16,643 nt of DNA from DAOQVB01 sp964400865 (GTDB taxonomy: Bacteria; Patescibacteriota; Microgenomatia; UBA1400; PJMF01): NCBI GenBank assembly GCA_964400865.1, contig CAYNWG010000018.1, positions 1 to 16,643 of the forward strand, given 5' to 3'. Made by a program: the position numbers and the translations under genes. Position 1 is the stretch's first letter. Every line of letters begins with the position of its first letter. The notes under the pieces were generated by a model. It worked only from the letters and a program-made list of their open reading frames with translations, was not told where the DNA came from and ran no database searches. This document shows, one piece after another, positions 1-6,665 of the stretch.

Positions 1-94
1 GATTAAAATCTCGTAATGCAATTGCTCCACCCTCTTGAACAAGTTTTTCCGCAAAGCGACGATAATTTTGATTGTTAGACATGTAAGTATTCAT
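1..94 (-). CDS. Start of an unidentified protein, cut by the window edge
   Basis: Only about 31 N-terminal residues are visible. Two in-frame ATGs are possible, at 94 and at 82; the downstream one begins MSNNQNYRRF and is followed by AEKLVQEGGAIALRDF. The start lies 5 to 17 nt past the stop codon of the phosphomannomutase gene, so the two are probably co-transcribed. No Shine-Dalgarno site is visible before either ATG. The segment ending in EGGAIALRDF vaguely resembles the first helix of inositol-monophosphatase-type enzymes, but this is too short to assign. The partner phosphomannomutase suggests sugar-phosphate metabolism as context only. Confidence 0.55.
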   Translation of the reverse strand, partial: MNTYMSNNQNYRRFAEKLVQEGGAIALRDFN

Positions 95-98
95 TGGA

Positions 99-1517
99 TT
101 ACTGTAAGGAATGGGTATTTACTCCCTGTTTCCAGTCTATCTCAGGGTAGGCTTCCAGAATCGTTTTTAACGTTTTTTTTAGCTCGTTGTACTGAGTTTG
201 AGTTTTGCCTTCAAACTTTAGAGTGATATAGGGTCCATTTTGCGAAGCGCGCACAATAGCCATAGTTTCTTTGGTATCCATTCTAATACCATCAATATCG
301 ATATATTGTGCCTGTGGCCACTCTTTTTCAAACGCTGCTCTGATTTTTGTTGAAACAAATTCAAACTTAATTGCATCTGCCAAACCAAATTTGATTTCTG
401 GACTACTGACGTACTGGCTCAGTTTTCTTACAGCTTCAGATAGAGTTTCTTTTTTTCGTTCCAAATATGCGAGTAAGCGTAAACTGGCAAATGCACCATC
501 ATCATGGCCGAAGAAGTTATCCATGAAAAAGATGTGACCAGATAATTCTCCGCCAAATGGAGCTTTTTCCTCTTTTACTTTTGCTTTAATGAAGGAATGA
601 CCAGTTAACCAAACCACTGGCTTTCCTCCCGCATTTTCAATTGCTTCAGTTACTTGACGTGAACAGAGTGCATTGTAGATAATTTTTGCTCCTGGGAGAA
701 AGTCAAGCACGTCTTGAGCAAACAACGCTACAATTGTATCCATCCACAATACTTTGCCATTTTCATCCACCACCGCCATGCGATCCCCGTCTGTATCATA
801 CGCAAAGCCAATATCAGCTTTGTGTTTTTTGACACCGTCTGCCAGTCGGTTAAGCACCTCCACCTCGGTGGGATCAGGTACCCCAAGGGGAAAATTGCCG
901 TCAAGTGTGCAGTTTTGTTCGATTACCTCACAACCGGCTTGCCGAAAAATTTCTGGGTAGAATTTTCCCGATGTGGTATTACAAGCATCCACTACTATTT
1001 TCCACTGTTTTTGTAATGAAAAATGTTTCAAAATACTTTCGGTATAATTGGCAAAAATGTCTTGCTCTTTATCCGTACCTGCGCCATGACTAAATTCTGC
1101 TTTTTCGCAGATTGATCTCAATTCTTGAATTTCTTCGGTTACCATGGTTTCCGAATACCCGGTGCTCAGCTTAAGTCCATTAAAGTTGCTTGGATTATGG
1201 GAGGCTGTCACCATGGCGCCACCTTTGGTTTGAAAGAAATAAGACGAAAAATAGACAATTTGACTCAGCGAATGGCCAAGATCGATTGTATCTATACCGC
1301 CTTGATTTAATCCAGCTCGAAAAGCTTTGGAATATTGTTCACTAGTTAATCGATTGTCCCGACCCACCGCCACTTGTTTAATTCTCCATTTTGAAAGATA
1401 AGTGGCGTAGCCAAGACCAAGAGTGAAATACACGTCATCACTTAAATCAACGTCAACGACACCACGCAAATCGTAACCACGAAAAATTACTGGGTTGATT
1501 TTCACGATTTTATACAT
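99..1517 (-). CDS. manB: Phosphomannomutase/phosphoglucomutase
   Basis: This alpha-D-phosphohexomutase of 472 residues interconverts hexose 1-phosphate and 6-phosphate, supplying mannose-1-P or glucose-1-P for nucleotide sugars. All four family motifs are visible: the phosphoserine loop TASHNP (104-109, Ser106), the Mg-binding DTDGDR (241-246), the sugar-specificity loop GGELSGH (322-328) and the C-terminal phosphate-binding RASQNGP (423-429). Length and domain order fit the cytosolic PMM/PGM family. The start is well supported by an AGGAGA Shine-Dalgarno site (plus-strand 1523-1528) five bases upstream. It follows the hairpin at 1555-1583, so it is probably transcribed separately from holA. 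The substrate (mannose or glucose) cannot be decided from the sequence, so the symbol is a family label. Confidence 0.93.
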   Translation of the reverse strand: MYKIVKINPVIFRGYDLRGVVDVDLSDDVYFTLGLGYATYLSKWRIKQVAVGRDNRLTSEQYSKAFRAGLNQGGIDTIDLGHSLSQIVYFSSYFFQTKGGAMVTASHNPSNFNGLKLSTGYSETMVTEEIQELRSICEKAEFSHGAGTDKEQDIFANYTESILKHFSLQKQWKIVVDACNTTSGKFYPEIFRQAGCEVIEQNCTLDGNFPLGVPDPTEVEVLNRLADGVKKHKADIGFAYDTDGDRMAVVDENGKVLWMDTIVALFAQDVLDFLPGAKIIYNALCSRQVTEAIENAGGKPVVWLTGHSFIKAKVKEEKAPFGGELSGHIFFMDNFFGHDDGAFASLRLLAYLERKKETLSEAVRKLSQYVSSPEIKFGLADAIKFEFVSTKIRAAFEKEWPQAQYIDIDGIRMDTKETMAIVRASQNGPYITLKFEGKTQTQYNELKKTLKTILEAYPEIDWKQGVNTHSLQ

Positions 1518-1522
1518 CTGTT

Positions 1523-1528
1523 TCTCCT
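1523..1528 (-). promoter_or_regulatory. Shine-Dalgarno site of the phosphomannomutase gene
   Basis: The minus strand reads AGGAGA followed by five bases and ATG at 1517. It is one of only two clear Shine-Dalgarno sites in this window, the other being before the small membrane protein at 16313. Confidence 0.7.
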
Positions 1529-1554
1529 ATCTCTGTTCATTTATTTACACTGAA

Positions 1555-1583
1555 TAAAGTGTCATACAAAGTATGACACTTTA
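1555..1583 (-). terminator. 13-bp perfect hairpin after holA
   Basis: Arms at 1555-1567 and 1571-1583 are perfectly complementary around a three-base AAA loop (plus strand TAAAGTGTCATAC / GTATGACACTTTA). It begins three bases beyond the holA stop codon and lies between holA and the next gene on the same strand. There is no separate U-tract, but the arm itself ends in CTTTA followed by T-rich sequence. It is a likely factor-independent terminator or an RNA 3'-end stabiliser for the upstream operon. Confidence 0.65.
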
Positions 1584-1585
1584 CT

Positions 1586-2269
1586 TTACAGCTCAATTTG
1601 TAATAGGTCAAGTCGGTTTTTCAGCGACATTTGTATACCACTAGTTTTGCTTTCTACATCAATACAAGTGAGCTTTTCATGTAGATTCAGTAGTTGTTGG
1701 AGTGAGAACATTTTTGATTGTTTTTGCACTTTTGCCTGAACAAATGGGGGGCCAGCGATGGTACCGCCACCTTTAATTGTAAGTAAGAGTCTGATTTGTC
1801 TAACAAGCATAAGAAAACAATACTCGATGCCGTCCTGGGTTGCGGCTTCGTTAAATAATTTTACTCTAGCTTGAATTGAAGTTGCAGGAGAAAATGCATC
1901 AAGCCACTGAAATAAGGATTTGCTACTTTTGAATGTTTTTTGCTTTGCTTGGTTAAATGAAGCTGATTGACTTGGAGTTAACAGTTTTTTTTCCCAGAGT
2001 ACTACAGATTCAATTGCTTGAGATTTCAACAATGCGTTAAGTAAGGCAGTTTGATGAGCTGATTTTGGCAAAGAATGTAATTCTTCAACCACGGTAAGTA
2101 CTTGTTCATTAAATAAGCTGATTTCTCCCAGAGCTGATTCTAGTTGAGCGAGCGTAAGGTCGGTGGCGGGAAAAGTTGTTGTTCGGGTAAAACGATTACG
2201 TGAAGAGTCGATAAATTCAAGTAAGGCTTGTCTGGATGCGATGTGGTTGTCACCGTGAAAAATATACAT
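1586..2269 (-). CDS. holA: DNA polymerase III delta subunit-like protein
   Basis: The predicted protein of 227 residues resembles the clamp-loader delta subunit, which opens the sliding clamp during replication. Visible signs are the N-terminal YIFHGDNHIASRQAL (family pattern of a beta strand, G-[DE] turn and helix), a hydrophobic middle without Walker motifs, a helical LVRQIRLLL segment, and the C-terminal collar pattern with a conserved Asp and K-[TS]-G (CIDVESKTSGIQMSL). It is shorter than the usual 320-350 residues, as in many reduced genomes. A GTG at 2314 would extend it by 15 residues and overlap the preceding gene by 35 bp; I prefer the ATG at 2269, which leaves a 10-bp gap and starts right at the conserved strand. 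It is the last gene of the five-gene unit. Confidence 0.72.
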   Translation of the reverse strand: MYIFHGDNHIASRQALLEFIDSSRNRFTRTTTFPATDLTLAQLESALGEISLFNEQVLTVVEELHSLPKSAHQTALLNALLKSQAIESVVLWEKKLLTPSQSASFNQAKQKTFKSSKSLFQWLDAFSPATSIQARVKLFNEAATQDGIEYCFLMLVRQIRLLLTIKGGGTIAGPPFVQAKVQKQSKMFSLQQLLNLHEKLTCIDVESKTSGIQMSLKNRLDLLQIEL

Positions 2270-2279
2270 ATCTGATTGA

Positions 2280-2939
2280 TTACCAATAATACTGTTGGAG
2301 AGTTTTTTTCGCACTGGCCAAATTTGGGAAGTATTGTGAGACCAATTTCCAAAATGCCCTGCTATGATTGGGATGAATCAGGTGAGCTAATTCATGAGTG
2401 ATAACGTAGTCGATTACAGATGGTTCAAAGTGAACAAGTCGCCAATTAAATGACAGTGTTCCTCTGCTACTACAGCTCCCCCACCGAGTTTTTTGCTCCT
2501 TAAATCCAATGGTTTTATACGAAACATTCATTTTTTTAGCCAGTTGATCAGTTCTGGGAAGTATGTAGGCGCCACAAGTAGATTTGAGAAAATTATTCAG
2601 CAATTTGTGATTCATCTGGTTGGTTTTGCCTGCAATGGGGGTATACAAGAGAGTATCTTGAGTAAGTACGAATCCTGGAGACATTGATGTATTAATACTA
2701 TATATAAGTTCGTATTTGGTACCAAAGAGATATAGATAATTATTAGAAAGTACCTTTAGTTTACCTTTATGTTTTCTTGAATGCTTATTGATCCAGTCTT
2801 GGTGATCGGCAATAAACCGATTGATAATGAATTTTGGTATATATGGTGGTGTAGTGACCAACACTTCGCCATCATTCACAATCTGCAGCTTGATTCTCCT
2901 GGCTTTTGGTTGAACTTGTATAGTAACTGCTGCGTCCAT
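2280..2939 (-). CDS. YgjP-type zinc metallopeptidase (M48-like, DUF45)
   Basis: This 219-residue protein belongs to the YgjP/WLM-related family. It has the family's conserved RWGSCS (152-157) and the zinc-binding HELAH (182-186) followed by a third His in NHSRAFW (His192), which together form the HExxH...H metal site. No signal peptide or membrane segment is seen, so it is probably cytoplasmic. The substrate of the family is unknown. It sits 19 bp after the DUF1704 metallopeptidase and 10 bp before holA on the same strand. It has no recognisable Shine-Dalgarno site, as for most genes here. Confidence 0.9.
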   Translation of the reverse strand: MDAAVTIQVQPKARRIKLQIVNDGEVLVTTPPYIPKFIINRFIADHQDWINKHSRKHKGKLKVLSNNYLYLFGTKYELIYSINTSMSPGFVLTQDTLLYTPIAGKTNQMNHKLLNNFLKSTCGAYILPRTDQLAKKMNVSYKTIGFKEQKTRWGSCSSRGTLSFNWRLVHFEPSVIDYVITHELAHLIHPNHSRAFWKLVSQYFPNLASAKKTLQQYYW

Positions 2940-2958
2940 ACTGCAGAGTGTACACTAT

Positions 2959-3924
2959 TTAGATTTGTGTGAAGTAATTTAACTTACCAATTTCTTTTAA
3001 TTGTTTTTGATATTTTTTGGGGTTTGAGGCGAAAAAACTTGGGAGTCTTGGCTGAAAGTCTGGCTTGAGTGATTTTGCTAATTCAACATCTTCATAGTGT
3101 AGCTTACCCCAGTACAAATCACTGGGATTAAATTCGTGTTGACTGAGCCACTGCCAAACCTCAACCATGCCTTGGAAGTAGACTGCGTCTTTAGTGAATC
3201 CTCCAGGTTGGCTTGTATCCTCAAGTCCTCTTTTTTGACGAATTGCAATTACCCATCGTCTACCTGGGTCTTGAATATAACGACCAAGTTTGTGCCACAC
3301 TTCCAAAAACGAATGCGATTGAGCCCAACTCACAGCTAGGTATCGCAATGCTGCAACATGAGCGACTTGAAATGATTGGGGCAGTAGGCCATGGAGTGAG
3401 GCAAGGCCTTCTTCGGTGACCAAATATGATTGAAAACCATACTTGGATTTTTTCTTAAACCAGGGTTGTTCTTCATAATTTAATCTTCGTAAAGCATGAG
3501 TACCAATTTCATGATAGAGAGCACTAAACAGGCCATCTTTTCTAAAATCAAGCGGAAGCCTTATTTTCAGTAGAGTCGCAGATATTGAAGCTCTAGAAAG
3601 ATAGGAATGAGAAAAACTGACTTTAAAACGCGCATCAAGTTGATGCAGTTTCAAAAATGCAAAAATTGAGGCCTCCACTTGTGATTGTGAGCAGAGTGTT
3701 CCCTCTAGCGCGTTAAGATCAGCTTCATTACGATGCCAATAGGCCTTTTCCAGTATGGCTTTGGCAAGCTCTAGATACTTGTTTTCGGGTTTGCCGAATT
3801 GAGTTAACTCTTCGGGACTGAGGATCTCATCATATGTTAGAGAGGGGTTAAAATTGGGCTTTTCAAGAAAAGCTAACTTTTGAGTGGTTAAGTTGGTAGG
3901 AGTTATACGACTAATCAAACTCAT
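2959..3924 (-). CDS. DUF1704 metallopeptidase (MATCAP/tyrosine carboxypeptidase-like)
   Basis: The 321-residue protein carries the DUF1704 signature: HEIGTHALR (His138-Glu139-xxx-His143) and a downstream TEEGLA (170-175), the Glu of which completes the metal site. Eukaryotic relatives (MATCAP) remove C-terminal tyrosine or glutamate from tubulin; bacterial members are annotated as 'flavohemoglobin expression-modulating QEGLA motif' proteins. Its ATG overlaps the stop of the ATP-grasp gene by four bases (ATGA), which implies translational coupling. In bacteria this family often neighbours rimK-related ligases and 7TM proteins, so a role in trimming or releasing an amide-linked amino acid added by the partner ligase is a reasonable inference. 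No signal peptide is seen. Confidence 0.88.
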   Translation of the reverse strand: MSLISRITPTNLTTQKLAFLEKPNFNPSLTYDEILSPEELTQFGKPENKYLELAKAILEKAYWHRNEADLNALEGTLCSQSQVEASIFAFLKLHQLDARFKVSFSHSYLSRASISATLLKIRLPLDFRKDGLFSALYHEIGTHALRRLNYEEQPWFKKKSKYGFQSYLVTEEGLASLHGLLPQSFQVAHVAALRYLAVSWAQSHSFLEVWHKLGRYIQDPGRRWVIAIRQKRGLEDTSQPGGFTKDAVYFQGMVEVWQWLSQHEFNPSDLYWGKLHYEDVELAKSLKPDFQPRLPSFFASNPKKYQKQLKEIGKLNYFTQI

Positions 3925-5207
3925 GCTTCAATATCTCCAATCAAAAATTGTTTAATATCATGTTGTCCCAATTCAACTTTATGTTTCGATTTATCGAGTC
4001 TTTGGACTGCGAGCATAGCGGTTTTAACTTGCTGACCCTTAACTTCAAATTCTACTTCCACCACGGGTACTTTTCCTTCACTCACTTCTTGTTGTTGCCA
4101 GAGTAGATCGTCATAATCAAGTAGACCGAGGTCAACAGCCAGTCTTCTTGAGATCGCTGAGCGAGCACGCAAAGTATTGACCAACGCAGGTACTTCCAGG
4201 TTTTTTGTCCGATCCCCTTTGATGACAATTGTGGGTTTATTTGAAATAATAGTGAGACCTTGTTCAACTCGATGTTGATCAACGTAGTATTCGGTAAAAA
4301 GTGCTTGCGCAATGCGGACCCCATGGTCGGCATTGCGCACCTCAATACCTTCCACTCGTTCGATTCTACGTTTGAGTCCAGCTTTATTTGCTAACTGAAT
4401 AGAAAGACCGGGAAAACCATTGAGTTCAACCACCATGGGTCCTCTGGTTTCGTCAATAAAGAGATCAGCGCCCATAAAGATAAAACCAGCTGCTTGGGAA
4501 GCATTGACTGCCATTAAGAGCGCTTCTCGCCAATAAGGGATCTGAATACCACCCACCTTGCGTTTTTGTTGTGGAAATCGTTTAATATATTTACTTTTGC
4601 CTTGGATACCAAAAGTGGTAAAGCCGCTAGATATATCAATACCGAGTCCAATTGCTCCAATATCAAGATTGGCTTTGCCTCCCGATTCTACAGTTGGAAT
4701 TCGTGCCATGGCCATGATTGGAACGGAATTAAAAACGATGATTCTGATGTCTGGGGTACCTCCTTTTGAAAGTTTTTTCAAAACCGGATGAGCAATAATC
4801 ATTTCTTCCACAAGAGCTCGATGGCTACTTCCCCAAGTGCTATATTCACCATCCAGTATGTTTTGAACATGCAAATTGAGATCTTCGACTGTGATTTCAT
4901 CATTCTCATTATCTAGCCAAATTGATTGCTGTGGTAGGTATTTAGTGATAATGCGAATGCCTTTGCCAGCACTCCCACTTGCGGGCTTCAGGACAAAGGG
5001 ACAGGGAATGTTTTCCCAAATCATGTGGTCCAAATCTGTGTAGGATTCAAACATGTGGTAGAGTTGGGCAGTAGGGATGTTATTTTCTAGTAATAACTGT
5101 TTTGTTTTCAGCTTGGAGAAACCATACGCTCGCGCTGAGCTAGGGTTAAGCTTAGTATAGCGGTAGCGACCGTTCATGCCTAGAATGTGCGATGGTTTGA
5201 TTGGCAT
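3921..5207 (-). CDS. ATP-grasp glutamate-ligase-like enzyme fused to a RimB-like domain
   Basis: This 428-residue protein has an ATP-grasp ligase domain (about 1-310) of the rimK-related type: nucleotide loop KPASGSAGKGI (74-84), VEEMI (133-137), the family-typical DIGAIGLGIDISSG (182-195) and the metal-binding ELNGFPGLSIQLAN (261-274; Glu261, Asn263). Such enzymes activate a carboxylate with ATP and join it to an amine. The C-terminal part (about 322-428) resembles the RimB/DUF785 retropepsin-like domain, including a hydrophobic strand, an ARSAISRRLA helix and a final LGQHDIKQFLIG. At the place of the catalytic D-[TS]-G-A the protein reads NTLRA (344-348), so protease activity looks lost. 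It starts three bases after the 7TM stop and overlaps DUF1704 by four bases. Confidence 0.87.
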   Translation of the reverse strand: MPIKPSHILGMNGRYRYTKLNPSSARAYGFSKLKTKQLLLENNIPTAQLYHMFESYTDLDHMIWENIPCPFVLKPASGSAGKGIRIITKYLPQQSIWLDNENDEITVEDLNLHVQNILDGEYSTWGSSHRALVEEMIIAHPVLKKLSKGGTPDIRIIVFNSVPIMAMARIPTVESGGKANLDIGAIGLGIDISSGFTTFGIQGKSKYIKRFPQQKRKVGGIQIPYWREALLMAVNASQAAGFIFMGADLFIDETRGPMVVELNGFPGLSIQLANKAGLKRRIERVEGIEVRNADHGVRIAQALFTEYYVDQHRVEQGLTIISNKPTIVIKGDRTKNLEVPALVNTLRARSAISRRLAVDLGLLDYDDLLWQQQEVSEGKVPVVEVEFEVKGQQVKTAMLAVQRLDKSKHKVELGQHDIKQFLIGDIEA

Positions 5208-5209
5208 GG

Positions 5210-6175
5210 TTATTCTTCTTCTTCAATAATTGCACCAAATCGAAGTCTCTCACTGACGCGTAATCCACTAAATTTTCCAATTATGATATTAACAACAGCG
5301 GTTAAGAAAAGTAGTAGTTCTGGTTCGCTGAGCGCTATTCTCTGGAGCATGCCCCACTTAAACAATACACTGGCAACTAGAGCCAGAATAATGGTTTCGA
5401 CGGTCAGGGCTAGCGCCTGGCTTTCCTTGGAATGAGCTTGTGCGTCAAGGAAATTCTCACTTAAGAGTACTAAAATTAAAATTGGAAAAATATTTACTGA
5501 CATTAATTGGGTTACTTTTAAAATTGGTGCCAAAATTAATAAGCCAATAATCCCAATAGAGATAGTCCAAAGTAGCAGTGCGGTTCTTGGTAAGTAAGGT
5601 AAGTTGGTTTGTTTAAGCAATCGACTGGTAATAAATGCGGTACCGCTAATGGCCATAAACATAAGTAGGCCAGGTATTACTCCAGTGGATACAAAAGCCA
5701 CTGAAAGCACTGCGGGAATGTAGATACCAAAGCCCTTGAGACCAATTACGTGTCGAGAAGCAGCAATGAGCGATGCGACTACTGGAAAGAGAATTACGAC
5801 TACGATAATGTTTGCAGGGACACCTTCTTTAACAGTGTTAAAAATTGCATGCTGTAAAAAATTATTCCAGCTTAACGGTTCTGGAGGATTTTGATACAGG
5901 TATGCGGTTAACTCACCGATCTGTTTTCCACCCGTATCGGTTAAGTCTTGATCTTTTTTTTCTTGAATTTTTTCAATTATTTCTGCGGAGTCGCTGGCAA
6001 TTTCGCCTGCAGTTGAAGCGTTACCTGATACACTAGCGTCAGTAGTAGTTAGAATTATTTCGCCTGTGGTAAATTCACTAGGATTGGTTTGAGCACTCAC
6101 TTTTTTAACAAAATCAGAACTGAAATGCAGAAATATTCCAAGAATTAGTAATGTGGAAAAGACAAAATGTTTCAT
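5210..6175 (-). CDS. UUP1-type 7TM membrane protein
   Basis: This 321-residue protein has a signal peptide or anchor at 1-29 (MKHFVFSTLL, ending near VSAQT). A short polar region rich in Thr, Ser, Glu and Lys (30-115) follows, then about seven membrane helices between 121 and 300. The motifs RHVIGLKGFGIYIP (141-154), PRTALLLW (196-203) and the terminal SERLRFGAI (308-316) match the 7TM region usually found fused to an inactive transglutaminase domain in UUP1 proteins. Here that extracytoplasmic domain is missing. The protein heads the five-gene unit and ends two bases before the ATP-grasp start. A TTG at 6193 could extend it by six residues, but the ATG at 6175 gives a cleaner signal sequence. 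It may anchor the ligase/peptidase system. Confidence 0.85.
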   Translation of the reverse strand: MKHFVFSTLLILGIFLHFSSDFVKKVSAQTNPSEFTTGEIILTTTDASVSGNASTAGEIASDSAEIIEKIQEKKDQDLTDTGGKQIGELTAYLYQNPPEPLSWNNFLQHAIFNTVKEGVPANIIVVVILFPVVASLIAASRHVIGLKGFGIYIPAVLSVAFVSTGVIPGLLMFMAISGTAFITSRLLKQTNLPYLPRTALLLWTISIGIIGLLILAPILKVTQLMSVNIFPILILVLLSENFLDAQAHSKESQALALTVETIILALVASVLFKWGMLQRIALSEPELLLFLTAVVNIIIGKFSGLRVSERLRFGAIIEEEE

Positions 6176-6204
6176 ACAATTAAGCCATATCAATACTATA
6201 GGAT

Positions 6205-6233
6205 ATTATAACACGACTGCAGAGGATTTTCCA
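6205..6233 (-). promoter_or_regulatory. Extended -10 promoter of the 7TM-ligase-peptidase-holA unit
   Basis: The minus strand reads TGTTATAAT (6213 down to 6205), a perfect extended -10 element, with a weak -35 candidate TGGAAA (6233-6228) at 17-bp spacing. Transcription would begin near 6198, about 22 nt before the ATG at 6175. It lies in the only sizeable gap upstream of the unit. Confidence 0.6.
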
Positions 6234-6264
6234 GTTTTAAAATAGCGTTGGTCTAAAAAGTTAA

Positions 6265-6621
6265 TCAGAGAAAGATGGAGACAAAAGATTGAGTAAGACT
6301 CAAGCCAAATGAGATAAAGACTAGAGTAAAGAATGTTCCAAGTGGCACGCCAAAAAGCACCATAGGAGCGATAGTGAAGGTGGGAACCAAATACAGGGCT
6401 AGCCAAAGGAGTGCAACATTAACAACGATTGAAAATAAACCCAGTGTCACAATGTTGATTGGTAGAGTTAACAACTTGAGTATAGGTTTCAGAATGAGAT
6501 TAATTAGTGTTAGTACAATTGAAAAAAGACCGAGTGCAACCCAGTCAGTGTAGGTTATATTTGGGAGAAACCAAGCTAAGATGAAAATTGCGAGTAAAGT
6601 TTTGATAAAAGGACGTAACAT
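6265..6621 (-). CDS. YvlD/phage-holin-family-IV-like small membrane protein
   Basis: This 118-residue, very hydrophobic protein shows four predicted membrane helices (about 5-20, 27-45, 54-80 and 87-112). It has the family pattern NLILKPILKLLTLPINIVTLGLF (41-63), that is P-[LI]-(K)-LLTLP-[LI]-NI-[LV]-TLGLF. That pattern is typical of PF04020 (DUF360, YvlD), sometimes called the mycobacterial 4-TMS holin superfamily; the function in bacteria is not settled. It has its own promoter at 6630-6658, only eight bases before the ATG, so the mRNA would be nearly leaderless. It lies between uvrC and the 7TM unit. Confidence 0.86.
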   Translation of the reverse strand: MLRPFIKTLLAIFILAWFLPNITYTDWVALGLFSIVLTLINLILKPILKLLTLPINIVTLGLFSIVVNVALLWLALYLVPTFTIAPMVLFGVPLGTFFTLVFISFGLSLTQSFVSIFL

Positions 6622-6629
6622 CAGTTTTT

Positions 6630-6658
6630 ACAATATCACCCGATTGATTTGAGGTCAA
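6630..6658 (-). promoter_or_regulatory. Sigma70-type promoter of the YvlD-like gene
   Basis: The minus strand has TTGACC (6658-6653), 17 bases, then TATTGT (6635-6630). The -10 ends eight bases before the ATG at 6621, which predicts a start point at or within about two bases of the initiation codon. The element fills the gap left after the uvrC stop at 6666. Confidence 0.6.
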
Positions 6659-6665
6659 GATACTG

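Noticed and set aside
2270..2314. GTG start for holA overlapping the YgjP-type gene
   Set aside because: The 15 extra residues precede the family's normal first strand, and the ATG at 2269 gives ordinary spacing; the GTG cannot be fully excluded.
6265..6621. Holin of a prophage
   Set aside because: The protein matches the chromosomal YvlD/DUF360 family, lies between housekeeping and operon genes, and no other phage gene is nearby.
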